A stretch of 64,000 nucleotides of DNA from positions 5,550 through 69,549 of the forward strand of contig ML976998.1 in assembly GCA_010015675.1 (NCBI GenBank). Direction: 5' to 3'. A model generated the notes under the pieces. It was not told where the DNA came from, searched no databases, and saw only the letters and a list, made by a program, of their open reading frames with translations. Made by a program: the position numbers and the translations under genes. This document shows, piece after piece, positions 34,584-46,659 of this stretch (its first letter is position 1; each line of letters opens with the position of its first letter). This DNA comes from Byssothecium circinans (Eukaryota > Ascomycota > Dothideomycetes > Pleosporales > Massarinaceae).

Positions 34584-37248
34584 TCAATGACCAATACCCC
34601 CTGCTGCCCAATTGAGAAACTCGGGGTCGTTTGCGTCTGGAAACATACCACGGTCTGGCTGTGGAGGCGGTGGTTGCTGCTGTTGTTGCTGCTGCTGGGC
34701 GACGCCAGCGGGGAGCTGGCCCTGGTTCAGATGTTGCTGCTGCTCCTGCCTTCGTCGCTCTTCTTCTTGACGACGTTGTCGCTGTCCGCGGTAGTAGATG
34801 AGAAAAGCCAAAGCGCCAGTCAACCCAAGAATAACGAGTGATTCAAGAATCTCGGAATCGATGTCATCGTAATCTGTGTCACCGCCGGGCATGAGAGAAT
34901 CATCCCAGTCGTCTTCTGGGTTGAGATCGTTCCAGGCCTCAAGTTCGGCCTCGAGGAAGTCAGCCAGCCATTCGGAGAGGGTCCACTGTTTCTTGACGAC
35001 TACAGACCTTGTTAGTTTAGCGTGAGGAAACGATAGAGAGGCACTCACCTGGTTCGTCTTGAATAGATTTGATGTTGCCATGAGTAACAGTGTTCCACCA
35101 GCTTCGCAACCGCAGTTTGTACAATGCAAGGACGACAGGCAGGTAAGCTTCGCGAGGATTTGTCTCGAGCGCTAGATCATAGTGTCTCTTAGCAAGATGA
35201 AAATCCTGCTCAACACCAATACCATTCTCATGCATCCAGCCTAGATTCCACATCGCCTGAGCGCTTGCCATGGTATCGGCGGCCGCTTGGTATGCCGCAG
35301 CAGCTTTCTCTTCATCTGCTTTCGTACCAAGCCCCAAAAGATAATAGTCTCCAAGCTTGACCAAAGAATCAACGTTTTTCTGTTCCGCCGAGCGATTCCA
35401 GTAGATTAGGGCAAGGAACGCATCGGTAGCCAGCGAAGTCTTCTTCCTGACAAACGGGATCAGTGAGCTCATTGTGAAGCGAGGCTTTGCCTGGTCGAGG
35501 AGGAAGGCTACGTTCGCCTGCCCTGCCTCAAAGCCCTGCTCTGCTGCCATCATGTACCCGACAAGAGCCGATTCGAGGTTGCCATTGTTGTATGCCACAT
35601 TTGCTTCGGCGAAGGATGTCGAAATCGCCTCCGCCTTTTCGGCAACAATCTTGTAGTAGGCGGAAGCGACATGACAAGACTTGTCACGGCCGATACCATT
35701 GTGTGTGAGTTCTGCGAGGTAATAGTATGCCTCGAGGTGACCGTGCCTCCCCGCGAGCTCAAAATACTTGATCGCCGTCGTAACATCTCCCTGGTCCAAA
35801 AATAGTGCGCCCAAGCGTACCTGAGCCACGGCAAGGTCTTGGTCTGCTGCAGCTGCGAAGTAGCTGGAAGCTTTGAAAGCATTCTTGGGAACGCCGAACC
35901 CATTCAAATACATCAGACCCATTGAGTACTGCGACAAGGCATCTCCGTGGTCGATGCCTCGATTGAACCATGTCTTGGCCTTGGAGAAGCTCTGTGGCAT
36001 ACCTTCGCCACGGAGGAACATCCTGCCCAGGTAACCAGCCGACATGGCAGCCAGTTTCTCTGTCTCGCGGTCCACCTTTTGCTTTGTTTTGCCATCTTTG
36101 GTCCAGTACATGCGGGCAACCTCGATGAAACGTTTTCGCGCTTCGGATAAGTTCTGCTGCGAAGATCGGGCACCATCATAGCTCAGCTTTGCCAGATTGA
36201 AACTTGCTCTGACGTCGCCCTTGCGCGCCTGCAGATCCATATATTCACGGACATGATCCAGCGAAGAGTAAGCGTCTGAATGCACATTCCCCATCTTCGC
36301 ATTACGACCAGAACTGCTGACGCTCGCGCCTTCTCCGTACACGCCACCTTGCTCGTCTGCGATCCTGTACGACTCTCTGGCCAACGCATGACCGCCAGGA
36401 GGCCCGCTTCGCATGTACATCAAGGCCCTGTCCGCGACCTTCTTGTACCAAAACACCGACTCCTCACAATTTCGTGGTGTAGATATGCCGGCCATGTAGC
36501 GATATGCCATAGTCATCTCTGACCGGATGTCTCCCTGCTCCGAGGCCAATGAGTGATAGAGCATAGCCTTTGCCTGATCCTGCTTCACAGCCCCACCAAT
36601 ACCAGTGGCGTACATGAATCCCACCATGTGTTGCGCCGAGGCATTGCCATTGAAGGTAGCGAGCTCGTGATATCTCCGAAAGGCTTCGGTGTAGTTGCGC
36701 GGGTACGAGTAGTTTCCGTAGAAGTTCATCTCGGCGAGCGTGAACATGGCGTCCACATTCCGATCCGCGGCTGCCTCTTCCAGCAGTTTGACGGCATCGG
36801 CGAGCGGGTGATCGAGCTTCTTGGGCGAGGGATTCGTGGTCAGGAGGTCCTGCTGCGGCGGGCCGTTCATGAAGAGCACGAAGAAGAGCTCCTTTGCGTA
36901 GTATGCGCCGGTCCCAAAGACGCCCGACTTCTTGACACTCCACCAGGGCGCTGTGGCAGGCTGCACCTTTCCTAGAAGTGCTCTGGCCTCATTAAAGGCG
37001 GCCCAGCCTTTGCCCTCATCCGTGGGCCGCGTCCCCCAGTTGTCCGATGGTGAGGCATGGCGATCACCCAGAGGTTTCTGGGCATGCGCTCTGTCGCTGC
37101 TGTGGAACTGCTTCGACGATACAGAGAGGAATAATGAGAGTAAAACTGCAGATAGCTAATTAGCCCCCGTACTACCGGTCAAATGTCATTCCTAGTCGCA
37201 ACACGTACTAAAGAAGAGCGGCACGAGCCGCGTCGCTCGTGGCTTCAT
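34584..37248 (-). CDS. HRD3: HRD3/SEL1L ERAD ubiquitin-ligase subunit
   Basis: Exons 37248-37209, 37145-35049 and 34999-34584 give 850 residues. The 40-nt first exon was found by splicing: it adds MKPRATRLVPLFF, which with the next codons forms a signal peptide ending near SVSS. The lumenal part is a long run of Sel1-like repeats (AxxxLGxMYxxGxG patterns, such as SQYSMGLMYLNGFGV and AMWNLGWMHENGIGV). After it comes one membrane helix (SLVILGLTGALAFLIYY), then a short Arg-, Gln- and Pro-rich cytosolic tail. This is the known layout of HRD3, the partner of the HRD1 ligase that recruits misfolded glycoproteins from the ER lumen. Potential N-glycosylation sites are present. It shares a divergent promoter with the MFS gene. 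Confidence 0.9.
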
Positions 37249-37947
37249 CGCGGGTGATTTTCGACGGTGGGGATCGAAGAAGGGAGGAGAGTCATGTCGA
37301 CACTCAGCATAAGAACAGCATTGCGCGCCTTTTCTTCGGCGTTGGTTTGGGTTTGTCAAAGATGCCAGCTTTACACTCGCGTCAGGTAGCTGCGCGAGCC
37401 AAGACCGGGACCGGGGAAGCCAATCAGCGCCGGCCTGGAATAGCGACAGACGTCACACGTGACACGTGTCGGCTCCATTGATGCATTTGATATGTCAACT
37501 ACAGTATCCATCTCGCGGGTGGAGGTGCCATATACATGTACATAGCATCTGATAATATTCTGTAAAAGCTCATCCGATGATTCTGGCAAAGAATGCCACT
37601 CGGGCCTGTGGTATTCTCCGACTCGGGATAACAATGTTCCCGAATTTCACAACAATTGTTTGAAGGCTGGCATGGCTCCAACTTCAAACACCTAACACTA
37701 GATGCTGATGAAGGAGAATTGTAGTCATGAGTTTGTGTTTCCCAGAGGTGAAATGTGGCGCAATGTGTGGCACATCCGCGGGCGAAGATAAGGATCCTGC
37801 ATTTGTCACCCAGCTATCCAAATTATCCAAAATGACGTCTTGACGTCTAGATGACTTCCATCGTAACCCCCAGATTTATCCATTCTGCCTACCGTTGTTC
37901 GTTCCTTTCCACTCTCGTGTAGCAGCATTGTGTGATAGACCACCATA
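37249..37947. other. Divergent promoter HRD3/MFS
   Basis: About 700 bp between HRD3 (-) and the MFS transporter (+). It contains a repeated TGACGTC-like stretch near 37832-37850 (GACGTCTTGACGTC). No gene is supported. Confidence 0.5.
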
Positions 37948-39996
37948 ATGGCTCCCCTTCCACCCCCGGAAGAGCAAACCCCGCTCCTCCAGCATCAGTA
38001 CCAGGACCCCCAAGATTCCTCAAGCCGAACGACGAGCACCGCGTCTGTGCCTGATGAGGAGCGCAACGAGTCCAAGGCAGAGTCTCGGAAGATCTCGAGG
38101 TCGAGAGGCGCGGTGATTGTGGGATCAATCGGCATGATGATATTTTTGCAAGGTATTCGCTGCCCTTTCGTTACCGTTATCTCGTCGTGAATTGGAGCCA
38201 TGCTCAGGGGGTGGACGAGCCACGTGATGAAGGAAACCAAGTAGAGTGCATGTGCAAACATGTGTACATGTGTACATGTGCACACTCCACTACCCTTTCC
38301 CGCCACCCTTCATGTCCAATCTGCACCTCGATCCGTCAACTCACACGTTACATCAGCAACGAATATATCCATCCTCACCACCACCCAATCCTCTATCGCA
38401 GCAGACCTCGACGCCTTTGAGCAAGCAGTATGGTTCACCTCCGCCTACTTGATTGCAATGAGCTCGCTAGCCCCTCTGATGGGCCGCCTTTCCCAGGTCT
38501 TCTCCCCGCGCCTCTGCATGTTTTTCTCTACTATGGTTATCTGTCTAGGCTGTATCATCACGTCGTTATCGAATAGCTTCAAGTCGTTCATCGTGGGTCG
38601 TGTGTTGACGGGCGCCGGTGGGGCGGGGATCCTCATCGTCGCCATCATCATTGTCGTACAGATGACGAGCCCGGAGAAGAGGGGACTGTATATCGGACTT
38701 GCGAACTCGGGCATGACCGTAGGTGTGTCTCTGGGTGCGGTGATTGCAGGAGCCCTGGAGCCGAAGATTGGTTGGGCGAGTAGCGTCCTTTTCCTTCTCC
38801 CCCCTTCCCCTTCCGCCTCCCCTTCTGTGTTTGAAATCAATCACACCCACAATTATTATTGAGGGGGGCAACTAGAAGGCTAGTGGCGATAGCTAACCTC
38901 CCACTAGAAACCTCTCTTCGGTATCCAAGCACCTCTCAGTCTGCTCGCAGGCTTCGGCCTCCTGGCAGGCATACCAGCAAACCTAGCGCCAATGGCCAAC
39001 GACTCCGAGGGCACGACGCTTCGGAAGAAACTTGCCCGCGTCGACTACTCCGGTGCCATACTTCTCATTGCCTTGATCGTTCTCTTTCTTCTAGGTCTCT
39101 CGGGCCCGACCATCCTAGCAACCCCGCTCATCCTTTCCGCCCTCGCCCTCCCTGCCTTCATCTTGAACGAGATGTACATCGCCAAAGACCCTGTTATACC
39201 CATCACGGTGCTCCGCTCCCGCGGCACGCTACTATCATGTTTAGCCACAGTCGGCTTCATGATGGCGCGCTGGGGCGTACTGTTCTACACTCCCGTCTAC
39301 GCGCTCGCCGTGCGGGGTTGGAAGCCCGCTGTCGCGGGATCCATCCTTATTCCTACCAACGCCGGGTTCGCTATCGGAGGTCTGCTTGCAGGCGTCTTCC
39401 ACATCCGTCGTAACGGTAGTTTCTATATGCACAGCGTCGTGTCGATGATGCTGTTTCCGCTGACCTTACTAGTCCTGGTGTTCATATCGACTCCGGACAG
39501 CTCGTGGGGCTTGTACGTCTTGATGGTGTTTTGCAACGGAGCTCTGGCAGGTGCAGGGTTGAACTACACTCTAGTCCACCTCTTACACCTCACAGTTCCC
39601 GAGGTACACCCCATCGTGCTATCTCTGCTCGCAACATTCCGGGGGTTCGCTGGGAGCTTTGGGTCTGCGATTGGAGGCGGGCTCTTTGAAAGAGTTCTAC
39701 ACAAGTCCCTCGTCAACGGCTTTGCTGATGCAGGGCTTGGGGATAGGTCGAGTCTCATTAGGACCTTGTTGGGGAGTCCTGCGACTGTGGGTACATTAGA
39801 TGGAGAAGAGAAGGAAGTGGCTGTCAACGCCTACGAGGACGCCGTAAAAGCACTATTCCTAGGTGCTGTCTGTCTTTCCGTTATTGTGGCGATGGTCCAA
39901 GCTGGTACCGGATGGACTGCACCCGCAAAAAGATATGAGCAGCTCGCAGAAGACGAAGAGGTGGAGGGAGAAGTTGGAATCTTTGGCGGTTCTTAG
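37948..39996 (+). CDS. DHA2-type MFS transporter
   Basis: Exons 37948-38152, 38357-38775 and 38908-39996 give 570 residues. The N-terminus is cytosolic with an acidic-dileucine-like QTPLLQ. The first helices are followed by NISILTTTQSSIAADL and the MFS motif A-like GRLSQVFSPR. Motif C-like ANSGMTVGVSLGAVIAGALEPKIGW is split from LFGIQAPLSLLAGFGLLAGIP by intron 2. The remaining helices give about 14 in all. The family includes vacuolar basic amino acid transporters (VBA/Fnx1) and drug:H+ antiporters; the substrate is unknown. Intron 2 keeps frame only if it starts at GC (38776, GCGAGT) and ends at TAG (38907), a GC-AG intron. Intron 1 is 204 nt, long for this window. Confidence 0.85.
38260..38285. 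repeat. ACATGTGT palindromic repeat within an intron
   Basis: Three overlapping copies of TGTGTACATG-like sequence lie inside intron 1 of the MFS gene. The sequence is self-complementary over short stretches. Confidence 0.6.
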
Positions 39997-42317
39997 AATG
40001 GCTCAAAGAGATAGATACAGGAGGAGGGATTTCATGGTCCCGACCAGATCAATAGAGGTTTAGGGAAGAGCTGGGATGTTATTGAAGGAAAGCCGATGGA
40101 AAAGACTTCAAAAAAGTTGTTTGGAAAGGTCCTCGATGTCGCGGGAGCTCGCAGAGAAGAATGTGTGTGGACAAGCATGGTTGCTTCAAAGAAATTCCCG
40201 TGACGTCGCCAATCCAGGAATTGAGGCCTGTTAAGGGTAGAGAGACACTGTCCGTCTCATAGCAAAGATGCCGAAAGGATTCCGTTGCGCTTGGGCAGCC
40301 AGTCATTGATGTCGGGCTCTCTCAAGCATGTTTCCGCCAACACACGAGCCTTCAGAGGCTTCTAGCTAGATCATGCTGGTCACCAAGCCCGCCAGGAATA
40401 TATCTTTTCTGCAGTCGCAAGCTCAGGAAGCAGTGTGTCGTGCACTCTTTACACGCCGCCGAGCACGAGCCTATGCTTTCGCTTCATATTCGACTCTCGG
40501 GATAACGGGACGACTACGCGCCGCGAATTCGCGAATTCGACAATGGATCTCTGGATTCCAATCGTTTTCGGCTTTGGTCGCAAGTCCAGCGTGCGCTACT
40601 TGTACAGTACATTGCGTGGTCAGTCATTTCGTGCATAGGCCGAAGTGAACACGGTCAGCACTTCAGTTGGAGAGAGGATTCTGCGTCCTTCCCTCCTCAC
40701 GATGGCACATTTGTGTTTTCCTCGCGAGCCTCTCTCGGGATGGTCGTTGTACGGGACAGGCACTTCTGTGCTGTTGCTGACACAGCAGAGCCATATCTGT
40801 TGCGATGGAACTAGTCTACGCTGCAGATTTTCCTTCTCCGCTTGACCTTACTCGCCTTACTTATCGGCCCGCTCCTATGCTTTGGCGAATTCGAAGTGCT
40901 TCGTCAGGGCGAGACTCGTGTGTACGGGTCATGTATGTTGCGATTCGCCTCAGTCATGCGCCGGCCTACCTCGTCAAGAGATTCGTCGGTTAGGGCACTG
41001 GGTGCGTGACGTCATTCGCACATCGTGTTCATGTATATCTGATGGAGCCAGACCAGCGTGCTATGTATTCTATTCCCCGTCAGCATTATCCACCGGAAGA
41101 TTCATCGCATAGGAGTCCACAGTACACAAGCACAATATGGCCCAGAGGTGTGTCTCATCAGCCTTGCCACTTAGGTATCTTCGAATCATTTAGTACAGGA
41201 GTGGGCCTCAAGGACGCTGGCCTAGGTCTTCGGCTCCATTGTATATGCTGTGCTGGTGACGAGACTGTTCTCATGGCCGCAGAGTGCAAGCAGTTTAAAG
41301 CCCTCTGTTGAGCAAGCGTCGCAAAGCCCAGTCGCTCTTACCCAGTCCCTCCCACTTGTGTCTGCTCTTCGGATGCATTGCGGACGCGTCTCGTGGGTCA
41401 ATAAGCTTCGAGTGTTTGATCAAAGGGAGATTCCGTCGCGGAACGTGTCAAGGGTCGCCTCCACATGCGTGGTTTGAGGCAGTATCAATGGATCAAGCCT
41501 GGATCTGAAGGCTTAAGTCGGTCTACACTGTCGTACCGTCGCGTGCCTAGTCCTCGTTCTCTGGGCGATATTTTAAACGTCCAGCCAGACTGCCGGATAC
41601 CGATCTAAAGTGATTTTCTTCTGTGGCTGTGGTTTTCCTGTGGCGTTTCGAGGCTCCAGTTCCATGCATGTTGCGCGATGCAACATGGAAGAGATGTTAG
41701 GGGTGGATATGAGGCTTGTATATGGACATTAAACATGTACAATAGCTTCGTATTCTCTATCTGAGCTGTCTCATCGCAAGCAAAGCTGCAGCTCGGCCTC
41801 CTGCATCTCGCATACGGCCTGCTGCGTCTCACGTCCTGCTCCTCACCGTGAACCCTGGCGGTAACAAACAAACTATCGCCCCCTTCCAAAGCCTTCTCCG
41901 CGACTCTACCTCTCCCTGCGAAAACGAGCTAATCCATCCAACCGACCCGCTTTCCTCCCTACTCGTGTCTCGCCCAACTGGGCTGGCGCTCGGTCGTCCC
42001 TTCCTGCGTCCCTGGGAATATAAATAGTCCCTTCCGCGCCTGCCAAACTCGTTCTTCCAACCCACGACACTCACTCTCCTCCTCACAAGCCCCACGGCGA
42101 CAATATCCACAGTATCCACACCTTCTCATGTACGTCCTCCTTTCAAACACCAGCCCAGAGCCCTTTCTCTCTCTCATTCACCTTCACCCTCACCGTCGCC
42201 GTCACCATCACCATCACTGTCGCTGCCGCGAGTACGCGTACGCGACGTGCAGCGCTGGGCCTCGTAAAGTCCTCTTCTAACGCACAGCAGACCACCTTCG
42301 TCCCCTCCCCCACAATC
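39997..42317. other. Large intergenic region without a gene
   Basis: About 2.3 kb with many short open frames in several phases, none convincing. It contains direct GCGAATTCGCGAATTC repeats near 40525. The last 400 bp are pyrimidine-rich and end in the promoter and leader of the zinc-knuckle gene. A long non-coding transcript or a leader intron is possible but not shown. Confidence 0.5.
42019..42027 (+). promoter_or_regulatory. TATA-box candidate for zinc-knuckle gene
   Basis: TATAAATAG lies 299 bp upstream of the ATG at 42318. The intervening sequence is CT- and CA-rich, as in strongly expressed fungal genes, and has possible leader-intron signals. The assignment is inferred from sequence alone. 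Confidence 0.5.
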
Positions 42318-43555
42318 ATGGTGCGCCACTCGACGATGCAGACCCTCCCGGGCAACCCGTACAACGCATTCCGCCCCGTCCAGCCCGACATCACCGAATG
42401 CGTGCTCTGCGACCGCAAGATCAAGACCAAGGACTGGTCCGCGCACAAGAACTCCAAGGCCCATCGCAAGCTGGAGCAGGACGAGTTGAAGGCGTCGCAG
42501 CCCCAGCTCCAGTCTGAAGGCGGTCCGGTCCAGGGCTCGTCCGACTCCGCGGGTTTTGGTAGCGGTGCAGAGGCTTGGGACGGCAACAACGGCTCTACGA
42601 CCGACTCCGGTGCTTGGGGTATGTACTTGCTGACTCCTCTTCATGCCATGTACTGACTTTGCAGTCACCTCCACGGACGGCTTCACCGACAACAACACCG
42701 GCCAGTCCTCCAACGCCAACACTCGTGGTGGTGATGGTGGTTGCTATCATTGTGGCGATGAGGGCCACCGCAAGTTCGAATGGTAAGTCGCTGCATATAT
42801 TTGGTACAAATCCTACTAACTGTGTGCAGCCCCAAGCGCGCTCCCCGTCCTAGCGGTTGCTTCAATTGCGGTATGGATGGCCACCGCATCGCCGAGTGCA
42901 CCGAACCCCGAAAGCCCCGTGGCGGAGATCGTGCTTGCTTCAATTGTGGTCAGCCTGGTCACAACAAAGCCGATTGCACTGAGCCTTCCAAGCCTCGTGA
43001 GCGCGACGATAGCCAGCAGCAGTGTTTCAACTGCTATCAGTTTGGCCATCGCAAGTGTAAGTGAACCTTGAGTCCACGTCAAAGTGCCGTTGCTAATGTA
43101 TCACAGCTGACTGTACTAATGACAAGGTCATGAAGTGCCGCAATTGCGATGGGATCGGCCATGAGGGTAGAGATTGTCCTAAGCCGAAGGATTGGACGCG
43201 TGTGCAGTGTAATAATTGCAAGGAGTTCGGTAAGTTTTCACCACTGGTTTGAAGTGACCATGTATTAACGCGTGAAGGTCACACCATCAAGCGTTGCAAA
43301 GCGCCAATTGCTGAGGACAACACCGGCAATTGGTCCGCCAACGACTCCGGTGCTGCTGCAGGTGACTGGAACACCAACTCCGTTGCCGCTGCTGGAAGCT
43401 GGAATACCGACTCCGTTGCCGCTACCGGTGACTGGAACAACGATGACACCGCTGCCGGTTCTGGTTGGGGTGGCTCCGATCCCGCTCCCGACACCACTGG
43501 TGGCTCCTCCTCGTGGGCTGAAGACGTCCCCACGGCCACCGGTGGCGATTGGTAG
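42318..43555 (+). CDS. CCHC zinc-knuckle protein, Gis2/CNBP-like
   Basis: Exons 42318-42618, 42665-42782, 42830-43056, 43107-43229 and 43278-43555 give 348 residues. An N-terminal C2H2-like finger (CVLCDRKIKTKDWSAHKNSK...) resembles U1-type RNA-binding fingers. Six CCHC knuckles follow, spaced as C-x2-C-x4-H-x4-C (for example CFNCGMDGHRIAEC and CRNCDGIGHEGRDC). The C-terminus is Gly-, Ser-, Asp- and Trp-rich with repeated G-N-W, G-D-W and G-S-W triplets. CNBP/Gis2 proteins bind single-stranded nucleic acid and regulate translation; this is the likely role. Introns fall inside or between knuckles. The leader of about 300 nt is pyrimidine-rich. The protein is longer than yeast Gis2 because of both terminal extensions. 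Confidence 0.88.
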
Positions 43556-44109
43556 CTTCGTCACACTCATCTCGGATTATTAGCGCCTGGTTGCCCATTT
43601 GGCTTCTATCGCGCCGACGTCTGCCTTCAAAACATGGAAATATTCGCTAGCATGGTGGACCAGTTTAGGGTCTTGTAGACATACATGGGTCTCTGGACCT
43701 CATGCTGTCATCAGTGCAGGTCTCGGGTCGGATTGATACCCTGGTACATACGGAGCGGAGCTGTTTATAGCAGCCACCTGATCATCATCTGATCTCATGT
43801 AGTTGTCTCAAAACAATGATATGCACGTTCAGATTCATGCCCTCTGTTCTTGATTGCTCTTTGTGATTACCATTGTTACATTCTCATCACTAGTCCTGTG
43901 AAGACTCTGGCGATACATTCCTGTACCATCTTCAGTTGAGCTTTTATTACTCTTGTCATTACTAGCGCACCTTTATGACCTTGTTGATCCCAGATGCACG
44001 TTCTCACACCACATCATCACATATGGCAAGATTAGTAACCTAAAAGCAAATATCCATACCATTATCATTATCAAAAACCTACAACCAACTACAAAGAACC
44101 CCTCATCCA
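43556..44109. other. Intergenic region between convergent genes
   Basis: It holds only the 3' flanks of the zinc-knuckle gene and of the GH18-like gene. No further feature is recognised. Confidence 0.5.
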
Positions 44110-46186
44110 TCACACCCACCCCACAACAACAACCCCCGGTCCATCCGCCCCCAAATCCCCCTTCCCGCCCTTCACCCCCCCCTCGATCCAAGCATCCCGC
44201 TCCAACTCCTTCAACCTCCCCACAAACCTCTCCACCTCCCCACCCTGAAACGTCCCCTCCCAACCCCTCGGAATCCTAACATCGAACCCATCCACAACCA
44301 CCTCCTCCCCAAGCGGCCGGTTGAGCCAAGAACTCGGATCCTCGCCCGGCTCCGCGTCCGGACCCAGAGGACGCAAGCCCGCACGCTCAGTATGACCGCT
44401 GCCGAAGAGCGAGAAGAGCGTCAGCGCAAAGGAAGTAGGTGGGTGCGTGGCGTCGAAGAGGTTGGGCAGGGGAGGCGAGGCGGAGGTTATTGCCGTGGTG
44501 TTTGTGAGGGGCCATATGGGATCGAGTGGGTTTGTACCTCGATGAGAAGAGGAGGAAGAGGAAGAGGAAGAGGAGGAGGAGTGCGGTCCCGGCTCCACGG
44601 GGAGTTTATTAGTCCTCCTCTTGCTGCTGATGCTGATACTTGTGACACCACCGCTTCCGTAACGCACATCCCCGCCCACGGCCGCGGGAGTATCGACCGT
44701 GACGCTCAGTAACACTCTCTTCCCCGCTTTCTGGCATGCTTGCACTTCCTTTCCGAGGAGTGTGCAGTTCAAGAGCCCGGGGGCGTGGAGGGCTTGGCGC
44801 GTGTTTGGGGGCGCGCAGCCGGGGTAGGGGGAGAGCGAGGGGTAGGCGTTTGGGCCGTAGAAGCGGGAGAGGAGGGGGAGGGCGATGATGGAGACTTTTG
44901 GGTCGGTGCAGATGGTGCGGAGGGTGAGGAGGGCGTCGGGGGCGAAGACGGGGGAGGTGTTGGGGAGGGTGTGGAATGTGGGGATGGGGATTAGGGGGAT
45001 GAAGGGGAGGGCTTCCGTGGATGGTGGAGTGGTGGTGCTTTGGGTGGGGAGGGAGGGTGTTGGTGTTGGTGCTGATGTTGGCGTTGATGTTGAGTTGGAA
45101 GGAAAGGTGCTGTTGATACTCGCTGAGCCCAGTGCTGCGGAGACGGGGGTATCGAGAGAGACTGGGTCCACGTTCTCGACTGGCGTGGGCATTACCGTGA
45201 CGTAAACGAACGTTGTAGTCTTTATTCTCACTGTTCTCGTTGTAGTCGTGTCCGGAACCTCATCCCCACTCGGGGAAGGCACATCCGTCGGCCGTAACGG
45301 ATTTGTGTACATCCATGGACGGCTCCTGGTCTCTGTATATGTATCGTTCCACGGCAGAATGATTTGAGGACTTGCAGAAGCTGCCGTCGGTGCTAAAATT
45401 GTGCTTGTAGGCGACGGCTCATTTAGAGTCAGAGTCGGTGGGATGAAAGTCACGATGTCCTCGGGATCGATATCGTATTCGAAAGATACAGTTGTGGGTT
45501 GAACTTGATCCAAGACGGCGGTAGGAGATGGATAAGTTACATTGTCTGTCAGATTACTGCCGGTGGGGATGTAGGGAAGTATGCTGAGGATTTGTTCTGG
45601 TTCGTGGCCATCCTTCTCTTCTTCAGAGGGATCTTTTTGGTCCGGTATCGAAAGCTCTGTAATCACAGGCTTATCAAGCTGTAGTTCCTCTGAGATGGTC
45701 GGGGTAGCTTCAGGGGACGTGGCATTGGTCGTGACATTCTGGAACGGTAGAAGTATGCTTATCACAACTCCGCTATCTTCAGGTTCTTCGGTTCCGGTTG
45801 GGATCGGATAGTCCGTGATGGCAGGTCCTTCAGGCTCTGAGTCTTCTGGTATGCTTGTAGGGGTCGGATACGTCACGTTATCTGACAGATGTTCTCCAGA
45901 TGGGAGAAAGGGTAAGATGGAGAAGATATCCTCGCCATCATCATCGTCTTCTGGAGTGCCAGTGACCGAAGGTTCCAGAGCCGTGAAATCGGAAATGATA
46001 GCTGGGGTCGGTTCGTTGGGGAAGTCGTCCGATATTACAGGAAGCTCCGTTGGTCCAAGGAGGGTGGCATTGTCGCTCTGGGTCTCTTGAGGTGGAAACG
46101 AAGGTATGCTTATGAATATTTCTTCTTCCCCAGAGACAGGTGTTGGCACCAGATCCGCAAAGCTCGTCGTAAGCCCCGCTAAGACC

Positions 46187-46221
<35 letters not shown>

Positions 46222-46659
46222 CGTGGTGGTCGTAGATTCAACAAAGCTACTGATCGTCGACGGCGTCGTATCCGCAATCGGTGTCTGCGTAACAAACACA
46301 GTAGTCGTAAAACTCCCATTCACACTTCCACTCAGAGTCGCAGAACTCGACGGCTTCCCATTACCCCTGCGGCTTGCACCAACAATATACCGCAGTATAT
46401 CCAGCAAATTGTACTTGGCGAAGAAGTCACCAAGATCTTTCCAAAAACCCTTGGGATCCCTGGCTTTAGCGTCGTTCAAGGCGACAGCTAGATTGTTGTT
46501 GTTGGTTTCATCGGACGAGCTTCGTGGGTTGAGGATCTGGACGCCGTGGTGGTGTCTGACGTTTGAGTCTAGATTGGGGAGGGCGGCGGCGTTGATGAGA
46601 GTTAAGACAAGGAGAAAGGAGAGGAGATGGATGGCTGGACGCGGTTGTAAGGGCGCCAT
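44110..46659 (-). CDS. Secreted Thr/Ser-rich protein with degenerate GH18 domain
   Basis: A single exon of 849 residues. A signal peptide (LLSFLLVLTLINAAA) is followed by a long Thr/Ser/Pro-rich, probably O-glycosylated region with a poly-Thr run. It holds about four related segments of 50-60 residues, each with an ISILPF-like core and an N-x-T site (such as SDNVTYPTPTSIP). The C-terminal part (about 600-849) resembles class III chitinases (GH18): LLNCTLLGKEVQACQKAGKRVLLSV and an RPLGEEVVVDGFDV block. The catalytic motif DxxDxDxE reads DGFDVRIP, lacking the third Asp and the Glu acid. A poly-Ser insert lies between. It therefore probably does not cut chitin; chitin or glycan binding on the cell wall is a guess. 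There is no GPI signal. Confidence 0.75.
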
